Shown here piece by piece: positions 27,084 to 36,784 of a stretch of 64,000 bases of DNA (positions within the stretch are counted from its first letter, which is position 1; each line of letters starts with the position of its first letter). The DNA comes from Pseudoalteromonas shioyasakiensis (GTDB lineage: Bacteria > Pseudomonadota > Gammaproteobacteria > Enterobacterales > Alteromonadaceae): NCBI RefSeq assembly GCF_024518675.1, contig NZ_JANIGL010000001.1:62001-126000 (forward strand), in the 5' to 3' direction. A program made the translations under genes and the position numbers. The notes under the pieces were generated by a model. The model was not told where the DNA came from. It made no database searches and worked only from the letters and a program-made list of their open reading frames with translations.

Positions 27084-28439
27084 ATGAAAGTTACATTTTA
27101 TGGAATCGGTTATGTTGGCTTAGTTCAAGCAACAATATTAGCAGATGCGGGACATAACGTTTGTTGTGTTGATATTGATGAGAAGCGCATTGAAGATCTC
27201 AAGAATGGAATAATTCCGATTTATGAACCAGGCCTAACTCCTTTAGTGCAAAAAAATTATCAAGAAGGGCGCTTATCTTTTACAACTGACTCCAAATTTG
27301 GCGTTGAATTTGGCGATTTACAATTTATTGCTGTAGGTACACCTGCTGATGAAGATGGCTCAGCAGATTTGAAATACGTACTGCAAGTAGCTGAAACTAT
27401 TGCTACACATATGACCCGCTCTAAGGTTATTGTTGATAAGTCAACAGTACCTGTAGGTACAGCTGAAAAGGTAAAGATTAAAGTTCAGAAAGTATTAGAT
27501 GGTCGACAGAGCAACTTATCTTTTGCTGTCGTATCAAATCCGGAGTTCCTAAAAGAAGGGGCTGCAGTAAATGACTGTAAACGGCCAGATAGAATAATCA
27601 TCGGAACTAATTCTACACTTGCTGAAGAGCAAATGAGAGAGTTATACGCGCCATTTAATCGCAACCATGAAAAAATCATTGTCATGGATATTAAGAGCGC
27701 GGAACTAACGAAATACGCTGCAAATTGTATGCTTGCAACTAAAATTAGCTTTATGAATGAAATGGCCAATATTGCTGAACGAGTAGGTGCTGATATCGAA
27801 CATGTTAGACACGGTATTGGCTCCGACTCCAGAATTGGCTATCAATTTATATACCCAGGTTGTGGTTATGGTGGTTCGTGTTTTCCTAAAGACGTACAAG
27901 CACTTGTTCGTACAACCGATGCGATTGGATACAATTCGCAGATTTTGAAAGCGGTTGAGTCAGTAAATGCTGCACAGAAAAATAAACTTTTTGAATATAT
28001 TTCGAATCGTTATGATCTAGAAAACAATCCTTCTGCTTTAAAGGGGCGAGTTTTTGCGCTATGGGGACTAAGTTTTAAGCCAAATACAGATGATATGAGA
28101 GAAGCTCCAAGCCGTGTGCTTATGGAACAACTTTGGGCTGCAGGTGCAAATGTGCAAGCATATGACCCAGAAGCTATGGAAGAAACACAGAGAATCTATG
28201 GTAGTCGTAATGATTTAGTGCTGATGGGAACAAAGGAAGCCGCTCTTAGTAGTGCAGATGCACTAATTATTTGCACTGAGTGGCAAGCATTTAGGGCCCC
28301 TGACTTTGACTTTATTAAAACTAATCTTAGCGAGCCTCTTATTTTCGATGGAAGAAACTTATTTGATCCAAACCGTATGGTTAAAAAGGGAATAAGCTAC
28401 TATAGCATTGGCCGTGGCCTATCGGTTACGGAGGTGTAA
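27084..28439 (+). CDS. ugd: UDP-glucose 6-dehydrogenase
   Basis: A 451-residue NAD-dependent enzyme that oxidises UDP-glucose to UDP-glucuronate. The Rossmann motif GIGYVG is at residues 7-12 and catalytic Cys266 lies in [22 protein letters not shown] and [13 protein letters not shown] are also family hallmarks. TAAAGG precedes the ATG. It is the first gene of the polysaccharide operon. With the following epimerase it implies glucuronic and galacturonic acid in the polymer. Confidence 0.96.
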   Translation: MKVTFYGIGYVGLVQATILADAGHNVCCVDIDEKRIEDLKNGIIPIYEPGLTPLVQKNYQEGRLSFTTDSKFGVEFGDLQFIAVGTPADEDGSADLKYVLQVAETIATHMTRSKVIVDKSTVPVGTAEKVKIKVQKVLDGRQSNLSFAVVSNPEFLKEGAAVNDCKRPDRIIIGTNSTLAEEQMRELYAPFNRNHEKIIVMDIKSAELTKYAANCMLATKISFMNEMANIAERVGADIEHVRHGIGSDSRIGYQFIYPGCGYGGSCFPKDVQALVRTTDAIGYNSQILKAVESVNAAQKNKLFEYISNRYDLENNPSALKGRVFALWGLSFKPNTDDMREAPSRVLMEQLWAAGANVQAYDPEAMEETQRIYGSRNDLVLMGTKEAALSSADALIICTEWQAFRAPDFDFIKTNLSEPLIFDGRNLFDPNRMVKKGISYYSIGRGLSVTEV

Positions 28440-28440
28440 A

Positions 28441-29439
28441 ATGAAGTACTTAGTAACTGGTGCTGCAGGGTTTATTGGTAATTTTGTGTCAGAGCGTTTG
28501 TGCTCATTAGGCCATGATGTTGTTGGGATAGACAATTTAAATGATTACTATGATCCAACGCTTAAAAAAAGGCGCTTAGATCGTTTAATTGGCTTTAAAA
28601 ATTTTACATTTATTAAGCTTGATATCGCAGATAGAAAATTAATCGCTAAACTATTTGCCACTGAGAAATTTGACCGTGTTATTCATTTAGCTGCACAAGC
28701 CGGGGTAAGATATTCACTCGATAATCCAATGGCCTATATTGATTCTAATCTTGTTGGTATGGCGACAATTTTAGAAGGGTGTCGTCATAATAAAGTGAAG
28801 CATTTGGTATATGCATCTTCAAGCTCAGTATATGGTATGAATGAAAAAATGCCTTTTTCAGTCGATGATGCTGTAGATCATCCTGTTTCACTCTATGCAG
28901 CAACTAAAAAATCAAATGAATTAATGGCACATAGTTATAGTCATTTATATGATTTACCAACTACGGGCTTACGTTTTTTTACTGTTTATGGTCCGTGGGG
29001 GCGGCCAGATATGGCACCTTTTTTATTTACTGATGCTATCGTAAATAATAAAAAGATAAATGTTTTTAATAATGGCGAAATGCAACGCGATTTCACGTAT
29101 ATAGATGATATTGTTGAAGGTATTATTCGTATACAAGATGTTATTCCAGCTCGAAATAATGCTATCGCTAAACCCTCTCCAGCAAGTGCAAAAGCACCTT
29201 ACCGAGTCCATAATATAGGTAATAATGTACCTGTCTCTTTGATGTCATTTATTGAAGCAATTGAGCAAGCAGCAGGTAAGGTTGCTGAAAAAAATTATCT
29301 ACCAATGCAAGCTGGTGATGTGCCTGCCACATTTGCTGACATAGACAGCCTTTCTAATGTGATAGGTTTTAAACCTGCTACTGATATTAAAGATGGGATG
29401 CAGCAATTTGTTAATTGGTATAGAGAATACAATCAATGA
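28441..29439 (+). CDS. UDP-glucuronate 4-epimerase (NAD-dependent sugar epimerase)
   Basis: A 332-residue extended short-chain dehydrogenase. The nucleotide motif is GAAGFIG at residues 7-13, SSSSVYG and [11 protein letters not shown] carry the catalytic Ser and Tyr/Lys, and NLNDYYDP and [13 protein letters not shown] are typical of the CapI/UDP-GlcA epimerases. The ATG at 28441 directly follows the ugd stop with GGAGG before it, so an upstream in-frame start inside ugd is rejected. The likely product is UDP-galacturonate. Confidence 0.92.
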   Translation: MKYLVTGAAGFIGNFVSERLCSLGHDVVGIDNLNDYYDPTLKKRRLDRLIGFKNFTFIKLDIADRKLIAKLFATEKFDRVIHLAAQAGVRYSLDNPMAYIDSNLVGMATILEGCRHNKVKHLVYASSSSVYGMNEKMPFSVDDAVDHPVSLYAATKKSNELMAHSYSHLYDLPTTGLRFFTVYGPWGRPDMAPFLFTDAIVNNKKINVFNNGEMQRDFTYIDDIVEGIIRIQDVIPARNNAIAKPSPASAKAPYRVHNIGNNVPVSLMSFIEAIEQAAGKVAEKNYLPMQAGDVPATFADIDSLSNVIGFKPATDIKDGMQQFVNWYREYNQ

Positions 29440-30563
29440 GCAAAAAAGTTGTTTGTCTAGTTATTAATAGTTTAGGTGGAGGCGGTGCTGAAAGAGTTTT
29501 TGCTAGGCTAGTGAATCTATTGGATACTCAAGGTCAATACAAAGTCACCGTTATAACCTTAGATCAAGAAGCAATTGAGAACCCTCTTGATAGTGGAATA
29601 AAACATATTCAATTAGATTGCCAAGGTTCGTTAATAAAGAGCATGATAAATTTAAAGAAGGCCCTTTATGAACTAAACCCTGATTTAGTTATTTCATTTT
29701 TGACTCGATCAAATGTTGCAGCTGTTTATGCCGGTAGAAAAAAGCCGTTTCCAGTAGTTATTAGTGAAAGAGTAAATACATCTTCTCATTTTGGCAATGG
29801 TCTTTTGGGCTTTTACAAAAAGGCTTTTACACGTTACTTCTATAATAAAGCTGACTCCTTAATAGCAGTTTCGAATGGTGTAAAACATGACTTATCAGAA
29901 TTTTTTAACCTAAAGCATAAGAAAATTTATGTAATAGGTAATTCATACAGTCATGAAATGCTTTTGAATAAAGCAGACGAGTTTTTGGTTGAATTCGAAA
30001 AAAATAGTTTCGTTGTCTGTGTGGGGCGATTTTATAAAAACAAAAACCATTCCTTACTAATCAATGCATTAGCAAGTTCATCCTATAATAATAAGCTTGT
30101 TCTTTTAGGCGATGGCCCAGAAAGGAAGAACCTTGAAGAGTTAGTTAAGCAATTAAATTTAACAGAACAGGTCATATTTAAAGGATTTATAAAAAACCCA
30201 TATCCATATATTAAAAATGCATCAGGTCTTATCTCTACTTCTTTAGCAGAAGGGTTTCCTAATGTAATTGCTGAAGCACTTGTTCTTGGAAAATTTGTAG
30301 TTTCAAGCGATTGTCCATCAGGGCCTTCTGAATTACTTGATGATAGAGTTTCGAGTGGCACAGAAAATCTGACATTCGCAAAATTCGGGGTTTTGTTACC
30401 TTTAAATAATGAGCAAGCAACCAGTGAGGGTTTTAACCTGTTTAATGAACAGAGCTATATTGATAAGTATGAGTTAAAAGTTAAAAGCTTGAAAAATAGG
30501 TATTCACATGAACAATTCCTTAGTCACTTTAATCGTGTTATTGAGGAGGTTATAAGTGACTAG
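29436..30563 (+). CDS. Glycosyltransferase family 4 (GT-B)
   Basis: A 375-residue GT-B enzyme with the N-terminal [14 protein letters not shown] loop that accepts the sugar chain and the C-terminal donor motif [14 protein letters not shown] (E-x7-E type, here E...E). [12 protein letters not shown] and GDGPER are further GT4 signatures. It probably adds one sugar to the lipid-linked repeat unit on the cytoplasmic face. Its start overlaps the epimerase stop by four bases. Sugar specificity cannot be told. Confidence 0.9.
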   Translation: MSKKVVCLVINSLGGGGAERVFARLVNLLDTQGQYKVTVITLDQEAIENPLDSGIKHIQLDCQGSLIKSMINLKKALYELNPDLVISFLTRSNVAAVYAGRKKPFPVVISERVNTSSHFGNGLLGFYKKAFTRYFYNKADSLIAVSNGVKHDLSEFFNLKHKKIYVIGNSYSHEMLLNKADEFLVEFEKNSFVVCVGRFYKNKNHSLLINALASSSYNNKLVLLGDGPERKNLEELVKQLNLTEQVIFKGFIKNPYPYIKNASGLISTSLAEGFPNVIAEALVLGKFVVSSDCPSGPSELLDDRVSSGTENLTFAKFGVLLPLNNEQATSEGFNLFNEQSYIDKYELKVKSLKNRYSHEQFLSHFNRVIEEVISD

Positions 30564-31632
30564 CTCTACTATAAATAAGGTTATTGCTGTTGCAGGCTTA
30601 CGTGGCATTCCAGGTGTAATGGGCGGAGTTGAAACACACTGCGAAGAACTTTATAAACGATTACCGAGGAACATTAAGGTACTTGTATATGGACGAAAAG
30701 GTTACTGTGAAGATAAAGTTTTATCGGATACTTTAAAAATCAAATCTCTGCTTAGCCCTAAACTCCAGGCACTTGAGACACCTTTGCATACTTTGCTTGC
30801 AATATTTCATTGTTATATTTATGAAAAGGTTGATGTATTCCATATACATGGAATTGGGGCTTCAATATTTTTACCGCTTGCAAAATTACTTTTTCCAAAA
30901 GTTGTGGTTACTCACCACTCTCAAAATTATGAACATCAGAAGTGGGGGAAGCTAGCTAAAACGGTATTTAGATTAGGTGAAAAATTCACATTAAAGTATG
31001 CTGATCAGGTTTATTTTGTGTCTCGAACATTATTAGCAAACTCAAAAGCGCGTTTTCCTTTACGAGCAGATCATTATTACTTCATGGCTAATGGTTTTTC
31101 GCTACCCGATAGCTGTACAAGGTTAAATGATATTGACTTCCCTTTTTTTCTGGCTGTTGGCCGGTTGGTACCTGAGAAAGGCTTTCATGATCTAATCGAA
31201 GCATTTAACAAACATATTGGAGATGAAAAACTCATTATTGCTGGAGCTGCGGATTTTGAAAGTTCATATGCAAGAAAGCTAAAACAAAATGCAAATTCAA
31301 ATGTATTATTTGTTGGAAAAAAAACGCGTTCAGAATTGAAGTGGTTATACTCTCATTGTAATAGCTTTGTTATGCCATCTTATTCTGAAGGGTTACCTAT
31401 TTCAGCTCTTGAAGCTGTATCTTGCTCAGCACCAATATTAATGAGTGATATTGTGCAAAATAAAGATTTAGATTTCCCTGAGTCGTGTTACTTCGAACTA
31501 GGTAACATACAAGCTATTGCTACTAGACTAAAAAATGGTGGAATCACAGTTGATAAGAAGCTTTTAGATAATTATAACTGGGATAAAATTGCTAAAAACT
31601 ACGTAAGCCTTGTCGATGAGGGAGCTCATTAA
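30556..31632 (+). CDS. Glycosyltransferase family 4 with DUF1972-type N terminus
   Basis: A 358-residue GT-B enzyme beginning AGLRGIPGVMGGVETHCEEL, the DUF1972 signature seen in rhamnosyl- and related transferases, with HIHGIG and THHSQNYE following. The C-terminal part has VGRLVPEKGFHDLIEAF and SYSEGLPISALEA. It overlaps the preceding glycosyltransferase by eight bases and its stop overlaps the next ATG by one base (TAATG), so the operon is tightly coupled. Confidence 0.9.
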   Translation: MTSSTINKVIAVAGLRGIPGVMGGVETHCEELYKRLPRNIKVLVYGRKGYCEDKVLSDTLKIKSLLSPKLQALETPLHTLLAIFHCYIYEKVDVFHIHGIGASIFLPLAKLLFPKVVVTHHSQNYEHQKWGKLAKTVFRLGEKFTLKYADQVYFVSRTLLANSKARFPLRADHYYFMANGFSLPDSCTRLNDIDFPFFLAVGRLVPEKGFHDLIEAFNKHIGDEKLIIAGAADFESSYARKLKQNANSNVLFVGKKTRSELKWLYSHCNSFVMPSYSEGLPISALEAVSCSAPILMSDIVQNKDLDFPESCYFELGNIQAIATRLKNGGITVDKKLLDNYNWDKIAKNYVSLVDEGAH

Positions 31633-32915
31633 TGGCTTATATTACCTCTGTAATCATGATAATTACTTTTTATTATGCGCTAAAAAAAGCACCTTATGTT
31701 AGAAGCTCTAAACTTTTTTTATGCTTTTACTCTTTATTTTTTGTGCGTGTAATATTTTCAGTAAATCATGAGATAACTTTTCAACCTGTGTTTGCTGGCC
31801 AATCACTTACATCACTCTCTTCTTTGGTGACTATATTTATTGTTTTTGTTCTTATTAATAAAAAATACCTAACTTATAGAGCCATTGTTCCTTATTATAT
31901 CGTTATGGTATTAGCTGTTTTATCTACAGTATATTCTAGTGAATGGGTCGGTGGGGTTGTTGTATTAATGAAGTGGTCATTGCTTGTGGTAACCTCCATT
32001 GCAATTATTCAGTTGTTTTATCAGTTTGGTTTAGTTAACACACTAAGACCTTTTTATTATTTATTTATGGCACTGCTCATAAGTCAAGCATTCTCAATTT
32101 TATTGGGGCAAGGGAAAGACACCGAAAGCTTAAATTCAACGTCAAATGCGATTAGTTATATAGCAGGCTATGCACATGAAAGTGCGTTTTCTATCCTAAT
32201 GTATAACGGATTTTTAATCTCAGCAATTTTAATGATAAAGAAGAGTGTAAAACCATTTATTCCATTTCTATTTTTATTAGGTTTAATATTTGCAAACTAC
32301 CGAACATTACTTATTTCGGCAATGATTCCATTAATATGCACCTACTTAGCTTATTTTTATTTTGGTGCAAAAAAAGATACTAAAGTTACTGTGTTTACTT
32401 TAGCTATTATTTTTATTGGCATTGTAAGTACATTGTTTGGGGAGAGCATTATTAATAGATTTGGTGAGCTCGGCGGTGCATTTGTTAATGTCGGTGAGTT
32501 GATGACAATAGACTACTCGCTATTTTCTGTTGAAGAAAAACGGTTACTATCATCTCGTATTTATTTATGGAATATGTATTTAGCCGAATTTTCAGGTTTC
32601 TCTTTCTTTGAACAAGTTTTCGGTGCAGGTCCGGAAGCTTGGGCTAATTACTTTGAAGTATATGCACATAACACTTTTGTCGCGGTTTTGTTTGATTTAG
32701 GTTACATCGGATTGATAGCACTTATTATTGCTTTTTATTGTACTTTTAGAATGATACTAAAATCAAATGAGGGAAAGTTGAAGTTGACAATGATGAGCTT
32801 TTTAATAGGATTTTTTATTATGTCAAATTCAACTATGCCCTTGTGGGCAGTAGAAGGCGTGCACTTATTTTCGTTCATTTTTACAGTTGCTTTTTATCTG
32901 TCAAAAAAGAACTGA
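31632..32915 (+). CDS. Wzy-like polysaccharide polymerase
   Basis: A 427-residue integral membrane protein with about ten hydrophobic segments and little sequence conservation, as expected for Wzy. The longest soluble loop, ahead of the last helices, holds LLSSRIYLWNMYL...VFGAGPEAW...VYAHNTFVAVLFDLGYIG, a pattern (R..., G-x-G-P, HN) shared by the O-antigen polymerase superfamily. It would polymerise repeat units in the periplasm. It sits in the operon before wzx, although a 207-base gap separates them. Confidence 0.8.
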   Translation: MAYITSVIMIITFYYALKKAPYVRSSKLFLCFYSLFFVRVIFSVNHEITFQPVFAGQSLTSLSSLVTIFIVFVLINKKYLTYRAIVPYYIVMVLAVLSTVYSSEWVGGVVVLMKWSLLVVTSIAIIQLFYQFGLVNTLRPFYYLFMALLISQAFSILLGQGKDTESLNSTSNAISYIAGYAHESAFSILMYNGFLISAILMIKKSVKPFIPFLFLLGLIFANYRTLLISAMIPLICTYLAYFYFGAKKDTKVTVFTLAIIFIGIVSTLFGESIINRFGELGGAFVNVGELMTIDYSLFSVEEKRLLSSRIYLWNMYLAEFSGFSFFEQVFGAGPEAWANYFEVYAHNTFVAVLFDLGYIGLIALIIAFYCTFRMILKSNEGKLKLTMMSFLIGFFIMSNSTMPLWAVEGVHLFSFIFTVAFYLSKKN

Positions 32916-33122
32916 ATCAAGTAAGAGAGAAGTAATAGATCAAAATATTTCTCTAAGCAAAATTAGCAAATGAGTTGGTTTACCTTGATTATTTAAAACT
33001 TAATGATTTATACAAGCTCTTTTTATATATTTATAAGAAGCAATTTTATTTCATGTTGCCTTGTCGTGCTTGGCTATTTAACAACACTCTGTAAACCATG
33101 CGAGTAATTTTAAGGACAGAAT

Positions 33123-34526
33123 TTGAAAGGTTTGTTGTGGGTTTTTTTTGAAAAAGTGGGAGTCACCGTCCTTTCTCTGATTGCAATGTTTTGGTATGCA
33201 AAATTATTAGGTCCTGTTGATTTTGGACTTTCGATTGTAATTCTTTCTGCGTCTTTATTTGTTTCAACAATCATTGAAAATGTGCAGCAGTATCCTCTAA
33301 TCGCTACGAAAGAGAATGTGGGCTCAGCATTTAAAAGCAGTGCTATAGGTTGGCTTATTTTATCGAGCTTGATTGCCACAGGACTTTTTGTTCTCCTTAC
33401 ATTTGTGTATGGCAATGATTGGTGGTTATTAATACTTTTTGCTGTTGTCTATATTCCAGTTTCTTCATTCTCACGTATTTATATAGCCGACTTAATTTTA
33501 AAACAAAAATTTAAACAGTTAGCTATTAGAGCTTTTTGGGGGAAAATAATAGGTGTTTTAACCGGCTTGATAACTGCTTATTTTGGTTATGTTGAATTTG
33601 CAATTATTTTACAAAGTTTAACCGTTATTGTTGTCTCATTGATTGTAATGGTTATCACAAATAAAACATTAATAAAGCAGAGCGAAAGCTTCAGCTTAGT
33701 TCTATTTAAAAGTTTAGTTATTGAAGGTGTTCCTTCTGGTGTAGCAATTATAGAGCAAAATGTTAAAAGCCATGGCCTGATTGTTTTACTGGGTATTTTT
33801 GCAGGTGCTCATATTTCAGGAATTTATTCATTAGCTGTAAAATTTGTTGATATACCTAGGACGTTGATTGGATTAGGGTTTAGTACATGGGCTATGGGGA
33901 AGTTTAACCAAGTAATGGGAAATAAATCTAAGCTATTAGATGTATTTAACACTGCAATGTTATGTTGTTGCTCTGTAATTTTACCCTGTTATGTTGGGAT
34001 GATGGCAGTTTCAGAAGCATTAATATTAGAGTTTTTTGCTAGGGAGTGGTTTGGTGCTGCTAAAATTATTTTCTTTTTATCTTTGTATCAGGCTATTGTG
34101 TCCTTTTATATATATTTACCTCCTTTACAAGTTCTTTATAAAGCAACTTACAGAACGCTATGGGTAAATGTAGTTTCTACATCCTGTATAATTTTAAGTA
34201 TTATTTTTCTTTCGGATAACTTTGGAATTTATGCTCCTTTAATCGGCATGTTTTCTTCGCTATTATTCACGATTCCAAAATACACCTTTGAAATCGTGGA
34301 GTTACTTGAAACCCGTGTACTAGCAATTATGCATATTATTTATGGGGTGGTTATCTCGGTGGCTTTGATGTACGTTTTGATAGACTTCGCCGAAAAAAGT
34401 TTAATTGTTAATAATTTCTATGTTTTAGTAATTTTTGGAGTTGTGAGTTATTCATTGATCTTTACTGTCTTTAATTTAGCTAATATTATCAATCGCAAAA
34501 TATTAGCTAATATTAAAAGTTTGTAA
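33123..34526 (+). CDS. Wzx-like polysaccharide flippase
   Basis: A 467-residue membrane protein with about 12 to 14 helices. The N terminus (KVGVTVLSLIAMFWYAKLLGPVDFG split by a turn) and a loop with GVPSGVAIIEQNVKSHGLIV match the polysaccharide transporter family of the MOP superfamily, which flips lipid-linked repeat units. It starts with TTG, supported by AAGGA six bases upstream. Its stop lies three bases from the stop of the convergent beta-helix gene, without a terminator between. Confidence 0.85.
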   Translation: MKGLLWVFFEKVGVTVLSLIAMFWYAKLLGPVDFGLSIVILSASLFVSTIIENVQQYPLIATKENVGSAFKSSAIGWLILSSLIATGLFVLLTFVYGNDWWLLILFAVVYIPVSSFSRIYIADLILKQKFKQLAIRAFWGKIIGVLTGLITAYFGYVEFAIILQSLTVIVVSLIVMVITNKTLIKQSESFSLVLFKSLVIEGVPSGVAIIEQNVKSHGLIVLLGIFAGAHISGIYSLAVKFVDIPRTLIGLGFSTWAMGKFNQVMGNKSKLLDVFNTAMLCCCSVILPCYVGMMAVSEALILEFFAREWFGAAKIIFFLSLYQAIVSFYIYLPPLQVLYKATYRTLWVNVVSTSCIILSIIFLSDNFGIYAPLIGMFSSLLFTIPKYTFEIVELLETRVLAIMHIIYGVVISVALMYVLIDFAEKSLIVNNFYVLVIFGVVSYSLIFTVFNLANIINRKILANIKSL

Positions 34527-34529
34527 TGA

Positions 34530-35666
34530 CTATTTTATACAATTATCAACATGTTCGGGAATAATACTCAACTCTCCGTAAGATGAATAATGAGAATTTG
34601 CAAAAGTAACTGAGCTGATTGCATCGGTATAGTTACGCAAATCACAAATCTCTATATGATCATTTACTTTGAAAGTAGAATTCATAAAGTTCACCTTTGC
34701 ATCAATGGCTTGTATAGCATTTATATTAGCTATGTGGATGTAGCAATTTTTACAGGTGAAATCGTTATTCCATAGCTTCATATTGTAGCGTGCTTCTTTT
34801 CCTGATAGTGATGTAACATCAAGCAGAGTCGTATTTTTACCTTTGATATCAAAGTCTGCATCTTTGCTGTTACCGACAACAGTATTAACAATTGATACAT
34901 TTGAAGCATCAGCATTTACCATGACACCATCACCTTGCTGGTACTCCCCACAGTTAGTAATAGCACCAATATTATTAGTGATTGTCACATTTTTAATAAG
35001 TATGTCTTCGACAAACCCACTTACACTTATGCCAGTTATGTGGCAGCTTTTAGTCTCTTCTGAAGAAGAAGCTAAAGCATCAAAAATAGAGTTGGTTATT
35101 GATATATTTCGGGGGGTTTTTCCATTTATGCGAACACCTGATTTAAAATAGCCTAGGCTTTTCACATTATTGACAACAATATTTTCAACGGTTGCAGTTA
35201 TATTGCTGTCAAAATCGATGCAGCTCATCGTGTTATGGGCTGTAATTTTATCTATTTTAACATTGGTCACATTATAATTTTTAAATCTAAAGCAATATCG
35301 TGTATTTAAAAATTGCAAATTTTCAAATGAAATATTACTTCTAGCAATGACAAATCCAGCATTTCCCTCTGGTGTGAAATTATAATCACCGCTGAATATA
35401 ACTTGTTCATCACCAATGACTTGAATGTCGTGGCTTCCGCCTCGTAAGTAGATAGCATCCTCTTGAATATAGGTTCCAGGCATTAATTTAATGGTATCAA
35501 GGTTTGGATCTGATAATAGAGTGTTTACACTATTTATACTGGCGGGTTTATCTATGGAATATCCATTACCCGTACCATTTGGGCTAATAAATCCAGTTCC
35601 GGCTACTGATATAGTGCTAGAAAATAAAAGGGCAGGAAGTGTATATGAATAAATGTTTGATTTCAT
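34530..35666 (-). CDS. Secreted right-handed parallel beta-helix protein, putative polysaccharide lyase or epimerase
   Basis: A 378-residue exported protein (signal peptide about residues 1-22) with the N-terminal cap of pectate-lyase-like beta-helices (FISPNGTGNGYSIDKPASI, TIKLMPGTYI) followed by repeated coils rich in N-[IV]-x-[IV] ladders. No catalytic set is obvious by eye. It lies inside the exopolysaccharide region on the opposite strand, recalling Vibrio RbmB, a putative matrix lyase encoded between the vps clusters. Its leader is a GEMM-I cyclic-di-GMP riboswitch. A matrix-degrading or remodelling role is inferred from context. Confidence 0.8.
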   Translation of the reverse strand: MKSNIYSYTLPALLFSSTISVAGTGFISPNGTGNGYSIDKPASINSVNTLLSDPNLDTIKLMPGTYIQEDAIYLRGGSHDIQVIGDEQVIFSGDYNFTPEGNAGFVIARSNISFENLQFLNTRYCFRFKNYNVTNVKIDKITAHNTMSCIDFDSNITATVENIVVNNVKSLGYFKSGVRINGKTPRNISITNSIFDALASSSEETKSCHITGISVSGFVEDILIKNVTITNNIGAITNCGEYQQGDGVMVNADASNVSIVNTVVGNSKDADFDIKGKNTTLLDVTSLSGKEARYNMKLWNNDFTCKNCYIHIANINAIQAIDAKVNFMNSTFKVNDHIEICDLRNYTDAISSVTFANSHYSSYGELSIIPEHVDNCIK

Positions 35667-35673
35667 GTTTATT

Positions 35674-35713
35674 TTTACCTTTCAAATAACAGCTAATAGA
35701 TGAAAAGGTAAAC
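35674..35713 (-). promoter_or_regulatory. Hairpin able to hide the beta-helix gene ribosome binding site
   Basis: In the leader, TTTACCTTT (35705-35713) is perfectly complementary to AAAGGTAAA (35674-35682), which contains the only Shine-Dalgarno of the beta-helix gene, about 11 bases before its ATG. It lies between the aptamer and the start, where the riboswitch expression platform should be. No strong terminator is present, so translational control is favoured. Confidence 0.5.
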
Positions 35714-35747
35714 TAAGCTGTAGCACAACTAGAATAGTTATGAGCAG

Positions 35748-35836
35748 TTCCTTTGGTAACTCCGCTACCATAGCAAAAATGCTTTAGGCCGGAAGCTTTG
35801 CGTCCTTGATTTTCACCAAGTTTGCCTTTGTCATTT
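35748..35836 (-). promoter_or_regulatory. Cyclic-di-GMP-I (GEMM-I) riboswitch aptamer
   Basis: On the minus strand the conserved GEMM-I blocks appear in order: GGCAAAC (35821-35827), GGACGCAAAGC (35796-35806), CCGGCCTAA (35785-35793) and GGTAGCGGAGTTACC (35756-35770). These are the P2 tetraloop-receptor side, the ligand pocket with its key GACGCAAAGC, and the P3 stem with the GGTAGC...GTTACC end seen in the Vibrio Vc2 aptamer. Spacing and order agree with the family. It lies about 80 bases before the beta-helix gene start, which it should regulate. Exact ends are approximate. Confidence 0.93.
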
Positions 35837-35840
35837 TTTA

Positions 35841-35846
35841 TTATAG
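35841..35846 (-). promoter_or_regulatory. -10 element of the riboswitch transcript
   Basis: Reading leftward, a perfect TATAAT lies about seven bases before the aptamer. The -35 region (TTTAAG at about 17 bases) is weak, so an activator or extended contacts may be needed. Confidence 0.55.
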
Positions 35847-36224
35847 TATTGTTTTGGGCTGGCTTAAAAGTCTTTTTATGCTTTTTTTTAAATTTTCTTT
35901 ATTGCTTTTTTTTGAATGATTTTTTCTTGAAAAGCTTTAGTAATGCCATTAATTTAAATTGTTTTATATGTTGTTGTTATTATAAATAAATAGTTGAATG
36001 TTCCTCTAATTTAAAATACAATTTAATCGTTGATTAGCAATTTTTATGTTAGTCGAAGTATAAGAATTATTTAAGTTATGCTTAATTTAAAGGATTTAAT
36101 TACCAAGGATGTTCTATGGCTACCTTTCAATGCCCCTCTTTATGTAATCTACCATGTAAATTAAAGTATCTTAATTAGCAAAGGCTTATCAGAATTTTAA
36201 ACGTGAAATTGTTAGGTTAGCAAT
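35847..36224. other. Intergenic region before the acyltransferase genes
   Basis: AT-rich, with no gene seen. It includes the upstream part of the minus-strand riboswitch promoter and a plus-strand promoter candidate at 35994-36022. The roughly 195-base leader ahead of 36225 shows no recognisable riboswitch. Confidence 0.4.
35994..36022 (+). promoter_or_regulatory. Candidate promoter for the acyltransferase genes
   Basis: TTGAAT (35994-35999), exactly 17 bases, TACAAT (36017-36022). It is divergent from the riboswitch promoter about 150 bases away. Confidence 0.5.
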
Positions 36225-36761
36225 ATGAAAATTTTAAAAGTTAAAAATATTGTGTATTTATATAAAAAATCATTTTATAAAATATACGCACTTCTCTTTG
36301 GGCAAGTTAACTTATTGAGAAGGCTAGGTGGGAATGTGGGAAATGGTTGTAGGTTTATAGGAAAAAATGAATTTGGCTCTGAGCCTTACTTAATTAGTAT
36401 TGGTAATAATGTAAGTATGACATCTAGCTATTTCGTTAATCACGATGGTGGTGTTTGGGTTTTTCGGAAGGAGCATCCTTCAATTGACATTGTTAAGCCA
36501 ATTAGAATTGAGAACAATGTATTCATTGGTAGTCACTGCATAATAATGCCGGGAGTTACAATTGGCTCAAACGTTGTTGTTGGTGCAGGTTCCGTTGTAA
36601 CAAAAAGCCTTGAGCCAAATGCCGTATATGCAGGCATCCCAGCTAAAAGAATAAAATCATTGGAAGAATATAAAAGTAGTGTGTTAGCAATGAATTTGAA
36701 CACTAAAGGAATGAGTTGCAAACGTACATACCTGGAATCACATTTTCGGCTTGAGAAATAG
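36225..36761 (+). CDS. Hexapeptide-repeat O-acetyltransferase (CatB/WcaF-like)
   Basis: A 178-residue left-handed beta-helix acyltransferase. The C-terminal half has hexapeptide repeats (IENNVFIGSHCIIMPGVTIGSNVVVGAGSVVTKSL split by turns) and ends with the usual AGIPAKRIKSL. The active-site histidine is likely in VNHDGG. It probably acetylates a sugar of the exopolysaccharide repeat in the cytoplasm. It begins the second part of the polysaccharide region. Confidence 0.88.
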   Translation: MKILKVKNIVYLYKKSFYKIYALLFGQVNLLRRLGGNVGNGCRFIGKNEFGSEPYLISIGNNVSMTSSYFVNHDGGVWVFRKEHPSIDIVKPIRIENNVFIGSHCIIMPGVTIGSNVVVGAGSVVTKSLEPNAVYAGIPAKRIKSLEEYKSSVLAMNLNTKGMSCKRTYLESHFRLEK

Positions 36762-36784
36762 AAACGAATTTTATCTGGATATTA

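Noticed and set aside
34843..35151. 102-codon open frame antisense to the beta-helix gene
   Set aside because: It is a shadow frame without a ribosome binding site, and the minus-strand gene has a signal peptide and clear beta-helix coils.
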